NCBI GenBank assembly: GCA_003696675.1
Contig: RFGH01000192.1
Coordinates: 1-59,222 of the forward strand
Direction of reading: 5' to 3'
Length of the DNA: 59,222 bases
From: Planctomycetota bacterium
GTDB lineage: Bacteria > Planctomycetota > Phycisphaerae > Phycisphaerales > UBA1924
Part shown: piece by piece, positions 1-7,590 of the stretch
Layout of the letters: every line of letters starts with the position of its first letter
Numbering within the stretch: position 1 is the stretch's first letter
Position numbers and translations under genes: made by a program
The notes under the pieces: model-generated
Database searches by the model: none
The model's input: only the letters and a program-made list of their open reading frames with translations
Told to the model about the DNA's origin: nothing

Positions 1-1
1 C

Positions 2-259
2 CGCGATCCGCCCCCACCCCCTCCCGCAAAGCCCGCGGGCACCATCGGCAGCAACATCGGGGAGATCGGGATCGCCCTAGCCATTGGCGTGGACTTCCTG
101 GTGGTCGTGGCCGCGGGGGCGGGCATCGGCTGGCTGGCCGACTCCAACCTCGGCTGGTCCCCGTGGGGCATCATGGGCGGGATCGGGCTTGGGTTCATCG
201 GGGGCCTGTTCCGCCTGATTCACCGGCTCGGCAAGGACGATCGACCCGCCAAGAAATAG
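2..259 (+). CDS. AtpZ/AtpI family protein, partial (5' end outside window)
   Basis: The reading frame is open from base 2 to a TAG at 257-259 and encodes about 85 residues. A proline-rich start is followed by two hydrophobic helices separated by a short GWLADSNLGWSPWG turn, then a basic tail ending DDRPAKK. This two-helix layout is that of the small AtpZ/AtpI (ATPase_gene1) proteins that precede atpB in many ATP synthase operons and are thought to help assembly of the c-ring or cation uptake. Its place three genes ahead of atpE supports the call. The true start lies outside the window. Function within the family is inferred only. Confidence 0.75.
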   Translation, partial: RDPPPPPPAKPAGTIGSNIGEIGIALAIGVDFLVVVAAGAGIGWLADSNLGWSPWGIMGGIGLGFIGGLFRLIHRLGKDDRPAKK

Positions 260-376
260 GCTCCCGGCTCGCCAGACTCGGGCAGCCCCCCTACCATCGC
301 TCCCCACCGCCGGGGCCTGTCCGGGCCCGACGAACACGCCGAATATCGAACAGACCGGATCGCTCCGGAGGCACGC

Positions 377-841
377 TTGACCGCCCTGCTCCCGCCCATC
401 AACAGAGTCCGCTTCGCCCTGATCGTGGGCGTCGCGACCCTGTGCGCCACCGGCGTCGGCGCGACGCTCGCGGCACGGGCCGAAGGCGCGACCGATGCCG
501 CGACCATGGCCGTCGCCGTCATGGTCCTCGCCAGCGCCGCCCCCTCGGTCTTCGCCGTCCTGCCCGGTCTGATCAAGGACGAGATCTGGGGCCTCTCGGT
601 GCTCGGCATCTCCGCCGCCCGCACCCTGCTCGCGATGGGCGCCATGCTCGTGCTCATCGAGGTCGCCGGCATGCCCAACGCCCCTGTCGTGCACGGCCTG
701 CTCGCCGGCGCAATGATTCTGACCCTCGCCGAGGCCGCCGCCGCCGTCTGGCAACTCCAGCGCCGCGAAGCCGCCCGCACACCGACCACGGACCCCGACG
801 CCCCCGCGGGCGTCGCATCTTCCGCTCGGAGGAGCCTGTGA
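377..841 (+). CDS. AtpI-like four-helix membrane protein of the ATP synthase operon
   Basis: The protein has 154 residues with about four hydrophobic segments and a hydrophilic Thr/Pro-rich C-terminus. The start is a TTG at 377, chosen because a GGAGG lies six bases upstream (about 366-370). The stop TGA overlaps the atpB ATG (TGATG at 839-843), so the two genes are translationally coupled. Position between the AtpZ-like gene and atpB suggests the role of subunit I (Fo assembly factor), but the sequence is not a clear match to classical AtpI. It could be a lineage-specific Fo accessory protein. Confidence 0.6.
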   Translation: MTALLPPINRVRFALIVGVATLCATGVGATLAARAEGATDAATMAVAVMVLASAAPSVFAVLPGLIKDEIWGLSVLGISAARTLLAMGAMLVLIEVAGMPNAPVVHGLLAGAMILTLAEAAAAVWQLQRREAARTPTTDPDAPAGVASSARRSL

Positions 842-1797
842 TGTTCTCCAGCCTTTCAGTCCTCGCCGCGGCCAGCCCTGCCGACCATGTGTACAACCAC
901 AAGTTCTGGGTGTCGGACAACGGCTATTGGCTGTGGTCCGGCAATCAGGGCAATCTGGTCCTCAGCCTTCTGATCATCATCCTCGTCGGGGCTTGGTTCG
1001 CCCGCCAGGTCAAGACCGGCCCCGCCTCGGAGGGAGCCGACGCCTTCGTGACCAAGAACCGCTTCGCCCACGCCATCGAGGTGATCTGCGTCTACCTGCG
1101 TGAGGAGTTTGCCCGCCCGCTGCTCGGCGCTCGGACGGACAAGCTCATGCCATTCCTCTGGACCATCTTCTGGTTCATTCTCGTCAACAACCTCCTCGGG
1201 CTGGTCCCGATCCTCGACATCGTCCATCTGGCCAACAAGGACTGGAAGGCGGCCCACGCCGCCCCGATCGGCGGCACGGCCACCCAGAACATCTGGGTCA
1301 CGGGCGTCCTCGCTGTGATCGCGATGCTCTTCTTCAACCTTTCGGCGATCCGTCATCTCGGCGTGGTCGGCTTCTTCAAGCACATGACCGCCGGCGCGCC
1401 CTTCCCTGCGTCGATCGTCGTCTTCTTCCTCGAACTGCTCGGCCAGTTCTTCATCAAGCCCTTCGCGCTCGCCCTCCGTCTGTTCGCCAACATGACCGCG
1501 GGTCACATCCTGCTGGCCACGCTGTTCAGCTTCGCGGGCATGGTCGTCGGAAAGGGCATCTTCCTTCAAGGCCCCGTGACGCTGATCTCCGTCCTCGGCG
1601 GGTTCGGCATCATGCTCCTCGAACTCTTTGTCGCCTTCATGCAGGCCTTCATCTTCATGTTCCTCGTCACCGTGTTCATCGCCCTGATGGACCACGATCA
1701 CGACGAGCATCATGACCACGCCCACGACCACCACGACCCGGTCCACGGCGACCACGACCTCAACCACCTCTCCGAGTCCAAGCCCAGCATCGCTTAA
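841..1797 (+). CDS. atpB: ATP synthase Fo subunit a
   Basis: This is the stator half of the proton path, facing the c-ring in the inner membrane. The 318-residue protein has several membrane helices and the hallmark LRLFANM segment, whose Arg (about residue 213) is the essential arginine of subunit a. The ATG at 841 has a GGAGG about eight bases upstream and overlaps the previous stop; upstream in-frame codons belong to the previous gene's region. The last about 30 residues are packed with His and Asp (DHDHDEHHDHAHDHH), an unusual tail for this subunit that could bind metal. A GC-rich hairpin follows before atpE. Confidence 0.95.
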   Translation: MFSSLSVLAAASPADHVYNHKFWVSDNGYWLWSGNQGNLVLSLLIIILVGAWFARQVKTGPASEGADAFVTKNRFAHAIEVICVYLREEFARPLLGARTDKLMPFLWTIFWFILVNNLLGLVPILDIVHLANKDWKAAHAAPIGGTATQNIWVTGVLAVIAMLFFNLSAIRHLGVVGFFKHMTAGAPFPASIVVFFLELLGQFFIKPFALALRLFANMTAGHILLATLFSFAGMVVGKGIFLQGPVTLISVLGGFGIMLLELFVAFMQAFIFMFLVTVFIALMDHDHDEHHDHAHDHHDPVHGDHDLNHLSESKPSIA

Positions 1798-1805
1798 GTC
1801 CGTCC

Positions 1806-1825
1806 CGCGTCCCAGACGGGGCGCG
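1806..1825 (+). promoter_or_regulatory. Intercistronic hairpin between atpB and atpE
   Basis: An eight-pair stem (CGCGTCCC with GGGGCGCG, one G-U) closes an AGAC loop nine bases after the atpB stop. No T-run follows, so it is not a classical terminator. A stem at this place could protect an atpE-proximal processed transcript, which would fit the need for many c subunits per complex (inference). Confidence 0.4.
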
Positions 1826-1883
1826 TGAAAACCGCTTTTCGCACGACGATTTCCGTCATACCAGGTAAGGAAGGAACAAACGA

Positions 1884-2180
1884 ATGTCCCTGATCAGCAA
1901 GCTTCTCCCCGTCGGCGTCCTGGCCGCTTTCCCCGCCACCGCCCTGGCCCAGACCGCCGAGGCGGCCGGCGCCAGCATGGGCAAGGGTCTCGCTGTCATC
2001 GGCGGCGGCCTCGCCGTTCTCGGCGCGGGCATCGGCATCGGCCTGATCGGCAAGGGCGCCACCGAGTCGATGGCCCGCCAGCCCGAGGTCGCCGGCAAGG
2101 TCCAGATCGCCGCGATCATCCTCGCGGTGTTCATCGAAGGTGCGACGCTCTTCGCCGTCGCCGCCGGCTTCCTCTCCTAA
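1884..2180 (+). CDS. atpE: ATP synthase Fo subunit c
   Basis: The 98-residue proteolipid forms the rotor ring. The first helix carries the glycine motif GAGIGIGLIG (about 47-56), then the cytoplasmic RQP loop (65-67), then the second helix with the ion-binding Glu85 in IEGATLFA. The residues after Glu85 are Gly-Ala-Thr, not the Ser-Thr pair of typical sodium-binding rings, so protons are the likelier coupling ion. About 22 residues before the first helix look like a signal peptide (hydrophobic run ending TALAQ), longer than in the usual 75-80 residue proteins. A very purine-rich AAGGAAGGA ribosome site precedes the ATG, suiting high expression. Confidence 0.95.
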   Translation: MSLISKLLPVGVLAAFPATALAQTAEAAGASMGKGLAVIGGGLAVLGAGIGIGLIGKGATESMARQPEVAGKVQIAAIILAVFIEGATLFAVAAGFLS

Positions 2181-2276
2181 GCCGTTCCAAACCACGCGGG
2201 ACGCCTGCCAACGCCGGCGCCCCCGCTTTCCAGCCGAACACCATCCACGGCCACTCGCCGTGCAAGGAGTCCCCTG

Positions 2277-2930
2277 ATGTCGAGCCTGACCCGGATCGCC
2301 GCCCTCGCCGTCTTGGCGCTGCTGACCGCCGTCGCCCTCGCCGCCCCCGACACCGGCCACGCCGCCGCTGACCCCGCAGCAGACGCGGCCCACGCGGCCG
2401 GTGACCACGCCGGGCACGAAAAAGTCGGGGCCATCCCCACGCCCGAGCAGGGCGCTGCCACCGGCGTCACGGCGCTGGTCGTCTTCGCCCTCGCCGCTGG
2501 CTTCCTCGGCGCGGTCGTCTGGCCCAAGCTGACCGTTGCCCTCGACGAGCGGGCCAACAAGATCCGCAGCGAGATCGCCGCCGCCGAAGAAGCCCGCCGC
2601 CAGGCCCGCGAGGCCCTCGAGGAATACGAGTCCAACCTCGCCCAGGCCCGCGCCGAGGCCCAGAAGATGCTCGAGGAGACCCGCGCCCAACAGGCCGCCC
2701 TCGCCGCCGAGCTCAAGGCCAAGGCCGATGCCGAACTCAGCGCCATGCGGGACAAGGCCCGCATCGAGATCGAGACCGCCAAGAAGCAGGCCCTCGCCGA
2801 GATCTACGCCGAGACGGTCAACCTCGCCACCACCATGGCCGGCAAGATCCTCAAGCGCGAGGTCTCCGTCGCCGATCAGCAGCGCCTCATGGAAGAATCC
2901 CTCGCCGAAATGAAGGCCGTCAACGCCTGA
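2277..2930 (+). CDS. atpF: ATP synthase Fo subunit b
   Basis: This is the peripheral stalk subunit holding F1 against rotation. The 217-residue protein has an N-terminal hydrophobic signal-like helix, a His/Ala-rich linker, one membrane helix (about 63-83, ending VVWPKL) and a long charged coiled coil (ALDERANKIRSEIAAAEEARRQ and on). It is longer than the usual 156-170 residues because of the N-terminal extension. The ATG at 2277 follows an AAGGAG site. The gene lies 96 bases after atpE and 52 before atpH, in the normal E-F-H order. Confidence 0.93.
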   Translation: MSSLTRIAALAVLALLTAVALAAPDTGHAAADPAADAAHAAGDHAGHEKVGAIPTPEQGAATGVTALVVFALAAGFLGAVVWPKLTVALDERANKIRSEIAAAEEARRQAREALEEYESNLAQARAEAQKMLEETRAQQAALAAELKAKADAELSAMRDKARIEIETAKKQALAEIYAETVNLATTMAGKILKREVSVADQQRLMEESLAEMKAVNA

Positions 2931-2982
2931 TCCACACCGTCGGAACCACCGCGGACCCCCGACCGACCGCCCGGAGGCGACC

Positions 2983-3585
2983 ATGCCCCTCATCGAATCA
3001 CAGCCCGACGCGCTCGCCAAGGTCTACGCCCGCAGCCTCTTCGAGGCCGCAGAGCAATCCGGCGCCAGCCCCGAGACCATCCTCGGCGAACTCGAGGACA
3101 TCCTCGAGATCGCCAGGGCTGACCACCGCTTCTCCGAACTCCTCGCCTCGCGCCTCATCGACGCCGACAAACGCGACGCCGCCCTGGAGCGCATCTTCTC
3201 CGGCAAGGTCTCCCCGGTCACGCTCAACTTCATCCGCCTGCTCAACCGCAAAGGCCGCCTGGGCCACATCGCGCCCATCACCGGCGCACTTGACAAGCTC
3301 GTCCAGGACCGCTTCGGCCGCGTTGAAGTCGATGTCTTCACCGCCGCTCCGGTCGGCCAAAGCGAACTCGACGGCATCCGCAAACGCCTCACCGAGACCC
3401 TCGGCAAGGATGTGGTCATCCACCCGTACACCGATTCCTCCATGCTCGGCGGCATCAAGCTCCGGATCGGCGACCAGCTCATCGACGCCTCCGTCCGTGC
3501 CGAGCTCCGCCGCATGCGCGACAGCCTGCTCAACCAGGCCGGCAGCATCCGCTCCCGCTCGGCCCAGATCATCGATCCGAACTGA
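2983..3585 (+). CDS. atpH: ATP synthase F1 subunit delta (OSCP)
   Basis: This subunit connects the peripheral stalk to the top of F1. The 200-residue protein starts with the family pattern KVYARSLFEAAEQ and ends with a conserved GGIKLRIGDQLIDASVR segment, with length close to the family's 180 residues. The ATG at 2983 has a CGGAGG site upstream. It is the last ATP synthase gene here: an intrinsic terminator and pgk follow in place of atpA, atpG, atpD and atpC, which must lie elsewhere. Confidence 0.93.
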   Translation: MPLIESQPDALAKVYARSLFEAAEQSGASPETILGELEDILEIARADHRFSELLASRLIDADKRDAALERIFSGKVSPVTLNFIRLLNRKGRLGHIAPITGALDKLVQDRFGRVEVDVFTAAPVGQSELDGIRKRLTETLGKDVVIHPYTDSSMLGGIKLRIGDQLIDASVRAELRRMRDSLLNQAGSIRSRSAQIIDPN

Positions 3586-3610
3586 CACAGAGCGACCGAC
3601 CACGCACTCC

Positions 3611-3650
3611 GCGCCCGGCCGGCCGTTCTTGGCTCCGCCCGGGCGCTTTT
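3611..3650 (+). terminator. Intrinsic terminator of the atp gene block, just before pgk
   Basis: An eight-pair GC stem (GCGCCCGG at 3611-3618 with CCGGGCGC at 3639-3646) is followed directly by TTTT. It ends only 16 bases before the pgk ATG, and the pgk AGGAG site (3654-3658) lies right after the T-run. It can end the Fo transcript, and because no room remains for a promoter behind it, it may also act as an attenuator for pgk. Confidence 0.7.
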
Positions 3651-3666
3651 CACAGGAGACGCTCCC

Positions 3667-4872
3667 ATGCCCAAGCAGACCATCGCCAACATCCCCGTCG
3701 CCGGCAAGCGCGTCTTCGTCCGTGTCGATTTCAATGTGCCCCTCAAAGACGGCCACATCACCGACGACCGCCGCATTCGGGCCGCCATCCCCACCATCAA
3801 GTCCGTCATCGACCGCGGCGGACGCGCCATCCTCGCCAGCCACCTCGGACGACCCGAAGGAACAGGCTACGAGTCCGAACACTCCCTCAAGCCCGTGGCC
3901 GACCGCCTGAGCGAACTGCTCGGCAAGCCGGTCCTCTTCCCCAGCCAGGACTGCACCGACGAGCAGACCCGCGCCGCCATCGACGCCATGACCGATGGCC
4001 AGGTCCTGCTGCTCGAGAACCTCCGATTCCACAAGGGCGAAAAGAAAGGTGACGAGACCTTCGCCAAGCGCCTCGCGTCCTACGCCGATATCTATGTCAA
4101 CGACGCCTTCGGCACCTGCCACCGCACCGACGCCTCCATGTACGCCGTCCCCCTCGAGATGGCCGGCAAGCCTCGCGTGACCGGCTTCCTTGTCGAGAAG
4201 GAGATCAAGTACCTCTCCGAGACGCTGGCCAACCCCACAAAGCCCTTCTGCGTCGTCCTTGGCGGCGCGAAGGTCTCCGACAAGCTCCCCGCGATCGAGC
4301 ACCTGCTGCCCAAGGCCGACCACATCGTCATCGGCGGCGCCATGGCCTACACCTTCCTCAAGGCCCTCGGGCACAAGGTCGGCGAATCTCGCGTCGAGGA
4401 CGACCAGATCAACAACGCCAAACGCATCCTCGAACTGGCCGCCGAGTCCAAGACCGACCTGCACCTCCCGCAGGACCATGTGTGCTCGACCGCCTTCTCC
4501 GAGTCCGCCGGCGATCTCAAAGAGGTCGAAGACGCCATCCCCGCTGGCTACATGGGCCTGGACATCGGGCCCAAGACCCGCCTCCAGTTCGCCCAGGTGA
4601 TCAAGTCATCCAAGACCATTGTTTGGAACGGACCTATGGGCGTGTTCGAGTGGCGTCCGTTCCGCATCGGCACCAAGATCATAGCCGAAGCCATCGCCGA
4701 CGCCACCGCCGCGGGCGCGACCTCGATCGTCGGCGGCGGCGACTCGGCCGCAGCCGCCGAGACCTTCGGCGTCGCCGACCGCCTCAGCCATGTCTCAACC
4801 GGCGGCGGAGCATCCCTTGAGATGCTCGAGGGCAAGCCCTTCAAGGCAGTGGATCTGCTCGACAACGCGTGA
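3667..4872 (+). CDS. pgk: Phosphoglycerate kinase
   Basis: The enzyme catalyses ATP-forming transfer from 1,3-bisphosphoglycerate in glycolysis. The 401-residue protein has the classic RVDFNVPL start, the substrate-binding SHLGRP and LLLENLRFHKGE motifs, the hinge VLGGAKVSDK and the C-terminal nucleotide site GPMGVFEWRPF and VGGGDSAAA. Length equals the family norm (about 395-400). The start ATG has AGGAG nine bases before. It is directly behind an intrinsic terminator, and its TGA overlaps the GTG of a kinase-like gene, so expression of the two is coupled. Confidence 0.97.
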   Translation: MPKQTIANIPVAGKRVFVRVDFNVPLKDGHITDDRRIRAAIPTIKSVIDRGGRAILASHLGRPEGTGYESEHSLKPVADRLSELLGKPVLFPSQDCTDEQTRAAIDAMTDGQVLLLENLRFHKGEKKGDETFAKRLASYADIYVNDAFGTCHRTDASMYAVPLEMAGKPRVTGFLVEKEIKYLSETLANPTKPFCVVLGGAKVSDKLPAIEHLLPKADHIVIGGAMAYTFLKALGHKVGESRVEDDQINNAKRILELAAESKTDLHLPQDHVCSTAFSESAGDLKEVEDAIPAGYMGLDIGPKTRLQFAQVIKSSKTIVWNGPMGVFEWRPFRIGTKIIAEAIADATAAGATSIVGGGDSAAAAETFGVADRLSHVSTGGGASLEMLEGKPFKAVDLLDNA

Positions 4873-5585
4873 ACCAGACCTCACGATTCGGCATCGTCCC
4901 CGGACGCGTCCTCGCCCACAGCTACCGGGTCGAGCAGTTCCTCGGCTCAGGTTGGGAGGGCGAGGTCTATCTCGTCACCGAACGACTGACGGGGGCGCAA
5001 CGCGCCGCCAAACTCTTCTTCCCCGAACGCAACCAGAAGGACAAGGCCGCCACCTTCTACGCCAAGAAGCTCGAACGCCTCCGCGACTGCCGCATCGTCA
5101 TTCAGTACCACCACTCCGAAGTCATCCGGCTCAACAAGGAGCCGGTTACCGTTCTGATCTCGGAGTTCGTCGACGGTGCGCTACTGCCCGATTATGTCAA
5201 GGCCGCCCCCAACCAGCGCCTCCGGGTCTTCGAAGCGCTCCACCTGCTCTACGCGCTCGCCACCGGCCTGGCCGAGATGCATGAACGCCGCGAATACCAC
5301 GGCGACCTGCACGCCGGCAATGTCCTCGTCCGCAGGCGTGGCATCCACTTCGATGTCAAGCTCGTGGATCTTTATGACCGCGGCAAGGCCGCCTCATGGA
5401 ACATCCGAGAGGATGTCTGCGACCTCGTCCGGATTTTCTACGACATGCTCGGCGGACGCGACGCATACGCCGCACAGCCGGACATCGCCAAGTCGATCTG
5501 CTGCGGCCTCCGCCGCTCGCTCATCCACAAACGCTTCCCAACCGCCTGGCACCTCTGCCGCCACCTCGACACCGTTGAGTGGTAA
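4869..5585 (+). CDS. Small atypical protein-kinase-like protein coupled to pgk
   Basis: The 238-residue soluble protein has a single kinase-like fold: glycine loop GSGWEGEVY (about 26-34), candidate ATP-anchoring Lys48 in RAAKLF, catalytic loop HGDLHAGN (144-151) with Asp146 and Asn151. The magnesium-binding DFG is replaced by DLY (167-169), which keeps the aspartate. There are no membrane helices or sensor domain. The GTG start at 4869 shares GTGA with the pgk stop, pointing to translational coupling. The HGDLHxGN loop also resembles aminoglycoside/choline-type kinases, so the substrate may be a small molecule and not a protein. It ends next to a convergent gene with zero spacing. Confidence 0.7.
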   Translation: MNQTSRFGIVPGRVLAHSYRVEQFLGSGWEGEVYLVTERLTGAQRAAKLFFPERNQKDKAATFYAKKLERLRDCRIVIQYHHSEVIRLNKEPVTVLISEFVDGALLPDYVKAAPNQRLRVFEALHLLYALATGLAEMHERREYHGDLHAGNVLVRRRGIHFDVKLVDLYDRGKAASWNIREDVCDLVRIFYDMLGGRDAYAAQPDIAKSICCGLRRSLIHKRFPTAWHLCRHLDTVEW

Positions 5586-7055
5586 TCACGGGCAAGGAGC
5601 CGAAAATGAGTCGATATAAGCCATCAAATCAAAGACATTCAGCTCATCATCGCCGTTGAAGTCGGCCCGGGGATCCATAGTTGTGAACAGGCCTAGGTAT
5701 GCTTGAACATCAAAGATGTTTAGTTGATCATCACCAGTGAGTTCCGCTCGCCAGCAGTTGAGCTGAGCAATTATGGCGTCGCATACATACTCGGACCCAG
5801 CGAGCGTGGGATGCACGCCGTCCATCGTGTAGTTATCGTCGATCGATGCGAGCGAGTTTCCGATCAGTTCGTGCAGATCCAAGTGCACCCAGCCACGCGT
5901 CTGAGCTAAAGCATTGAGTTCCGAAGCCGCGGCTGAGAACCTAGTGGAAGGATAATCGCCGCTTGCCGCTGGTGGTGTGACAAGCAAAACACGAGGGGGC
6001 GGGCTGCCTGCAGCTGCAACAGCCTGCACTGCCGTATCAGCGATCACTTCGATACGGTCGCGAAACACCGGCTGCAAACTGCCATTCCATTCGTCAGGAT
6101 CCATATTCTGGCCAAGCCAGACCACGACCCAGTTCGGGGCGCGTGGCGAGCTCAATATGTACTCTCTCAGAGACCCTTCAGTCAGGGTTCGCGCGTGATC
6201 TCCAGCACTGTAACCGCCGATCGACACACTGTCGTAGAACAATCCTCGGCCCGCACTGAGTAGATCGACAGAATAGAAGTACACCGGACCAAAGGACACC
6301 GATTTGCCGCCTTCATCGGCGTCATCTTGATCTGTATCACCGGCGAACCGAACGCCGATGCGAGACGTTGGAACATTCTCAAAGACGGTATCCACCGGTT
6401 GCAAGCCCCACCGGTCATCAACCAACTCGACATCAATGATGTGGCCACCCTCAAAGCCCCAGATTGAGTCGCCCGCGCTGCCATCATGGTCTGACAGTGG
6501 CTGGACGGCAAAGGAACCAAGATATCTCTCCTCTGGGTCTACCACAAAGACAGTGCGGATACCGAGTGTTCCGCCGAGCCAATCTGTTGCGGCCGCTGGA
6601 CAAATCCTGTTGATATCAGTCATAGCGATCGACGCAAATCGACCAAACTCAGGCAATGTACCTTGCGGCAAAAGTGTGAACTCGTTTCTGTAGCCAGGAA
6701 TCGTCAGACTTACGGATCCTTGCAGCAGATCATCGGGTGTCCGCGTGTTGACCCGGGAATCTACAAATTGATCCGTCGAACCACCGCCGAATCGGACATA
6801 GTGCTCGACGGCCGTATTTCCCGTCGATTCGGAGACGCGGAAGCCGCAGATTGGGACCGTCGTCGGAAGTCGCCGCAGAAATCCTTCATAGTACGGAACG
6901 AAGCCCGATGACCCACGAGGATTATTCGTCGAATCTCCAATGATGAGTATCGAGGATCGCCCGTTGAGAACATCGCGACCAAAATCGTTCAGGTCGTATG
7001 CTGCCCAAGCAGGCGCGGAGCACAGCACCAACTGGCCGAGGATCAAACTCTTCAT
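5586..7055 (-). CDS. Secreted SGNH/GDSL hydrolase with GC-type dockerin tail
   Basis: The 489-residue protein has a signal peptide (MKSLILGQ to AWA), the nucleophile block IIGDSTNNP (Gly40-Asp41-Ser42), a WLGQN block and the catalytic D-x-x-H as DGVHPT (Asp412, His415): a full SGNH esterase/lipase set. The last about 55 residues hold two calcium-loop-like repeats, GDDQLNIFDVQAYL and GDDELNVFDLMAYI, ending APCP, as in planctomycete GC-type dockerin proteins. Base composition is visibly poorer in G+C than neighbouring genes, suggesting transfer or relaxed selection. ATG 7055 was chosen over an in-frame TTG at 7061 because a TATACT box lies six bases upstream. Substrate unknown; a carbohydrate or polymer ester is plausible. 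Confidence 0.8.
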   Translation of the reverse strand: MKSLILGQLVLCSAPAWAAYDLNDFGRDVLNGRSSILIIGDSTNNPRGSSGFVPYYEGFLRRLPTTVPICGFRVSESTGNTAVEHYVRFGGGSTDQFVDSRVNTRTPDDLLQGSVSLTIPGYRNEFTLLPQGTLPEFGRFASIAMTDINRICPAAATDWLGGTLGIRTVFVVDPEERYLGSFAVQPLSDHDGSAGDSIWGFEGGHIIDVELVDDRWGLQPVDTVFENVPTSRIGVRFAGDTDQDDADEGGKSVSFGPVYFYSVDLLSAGRGLFYDSVSIGGYSAGDHARTLTEGSLREYILSSPRAPNWVVVWLGQNMDPDEWNGSLQPVFRDRIEVIADTAVQAVAAAGSPPPRVLLVTPPAASGDYPSTRFSAAASELNALAQTRGWVHLDLHELIGNSLASIDDNYTMDGVHPTLAGSEYVCDAIIAQLNCWRAELTGDDQLNIFDVQAYLGLFTTMDPRADFNGDDELNVFDLMAYIDSFSAPCP

Positions 7056-7061
7056 GGTCAA

Positions 7062-7067
7062 AGTATA
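7062..7067 (-). promoter_or_regulatory. -10 box (TATACT) for a leaderless SGNH hydrolase transcript
   Basis: TATACT on the minus strand is followed by six bases and then ATG at 7055. No Shine-Dalgarno is present, so initiation would fall on the A of the start codon. It is one of a set of start sites with the same geometry in this window. Confidence 0.6.
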
Positions 7068-7185
7068 ACCGCAGACGCTCCCTACGCGAGGATAACGCCT
7101 TAGTTTGCTGAGCAGGGATCGATATTTTCCTCTTTTATCACCCCCTCACCGTCCCTCCATCCTGTGCCCGGAAAGTGGTGCTGTT

Positions 7186-7206
7186 GACGCCGGCCGTCCC
7201 GGCGTC
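7186..7206. repeat. Inverted repeat upstream of the stress-protein-like gene
   Basis: GACGCCGG (7186-7193) and CCGGCGTC (7199-7206) form a perfect eight-base dyad with a five-base loop, 28 bases before the ATG at 7235. It could be an operator or a leader hairpin. There is no T-run. Confidence 0.35.
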
Positions 7207-7234
7207 GCGGGACATCACCGAACGGATCGCCATC

Positions 7235-7504
7235 ATGACCAAGGTCATCACCGCTATTTTCGAGAGCCACGCCGATACCGCCCGGGCCGTGAAGAGCCTC
7301 GCGTCCGCCGGGTTCGGGCGCGACCAGATCCGATTCATCACCTCGGAACAGTTCGATGGCAATGGCTTCGGCATCAGCATTCAAAGCAATCGGACCTACG
7401 AACTCCTCACCGAGTCGCTCCGCGAGGAACGCAGCGCCGACTCCTCGCTGACCGACCTCGCAGAGCACTCGATCAACCGGCTGGCGATGCCGGCTGCGAA
7501 GTGA
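7235..7504 (+). CDS. Small general-stress-protein-17M/YflT-like protein
   Basis: The 89-residue protein begins MTKVITAIFESHADTA and continues with a repeat of the kind seen in YflT/general stress protein 17M domains: a beta strand (VITAIFES), a helix with ARAVKSLASAGF, then DQIRFIT. That domain is an alpha/beta fold found in heat- or stress-induced proteins with no known activity. A start further upstream (7175) is open but adds a non-conserved stretch; 7235 fits the domain edge. No clear ribosome site is seen. It lies alone between a divergent hydrolase and the convergent mutL. Confidence 0.55.
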   Translation: MTKVITAIFESHADTARAVKSLASAGFGRDQIRFITSEQFDGNGFGISIQSNRTYELLTESLREERSADSSLTDLAEHSINRLAMPAAK

Positions 7505-7590
7505 TCGACCCCAACCATTCGTGCAACGCCCGGCTCCGCGTCACCCGCTCCACACGGACGCCCCGCCCAGCGGTGTGGCGTCTTCATGTG

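Noticed and set aside
163..840. Upstream extension of the atpB frame
   Set aside because: It covers the two AtpZ/AtpI-like genes in a different frame and has Arg-rich shadow composition. The ATG at 841 has a good ribosome site.
856..1767. A 303-residue acidic minus-strand frame opposite atpB
   Set aside because: It mirrors the atpB coding sequence, including its His/Asp tail codons, and has no start signal or family motif.
2035..2180. Possible sodium-type c-ring
   Set aside because: The residues after the ion-binding Glu85 are Gly-Ala-Thr, not the Ser-Thr pair of sodium-coupled rings, so proton coupling is more likely. It cannot be decided from sequence alone.
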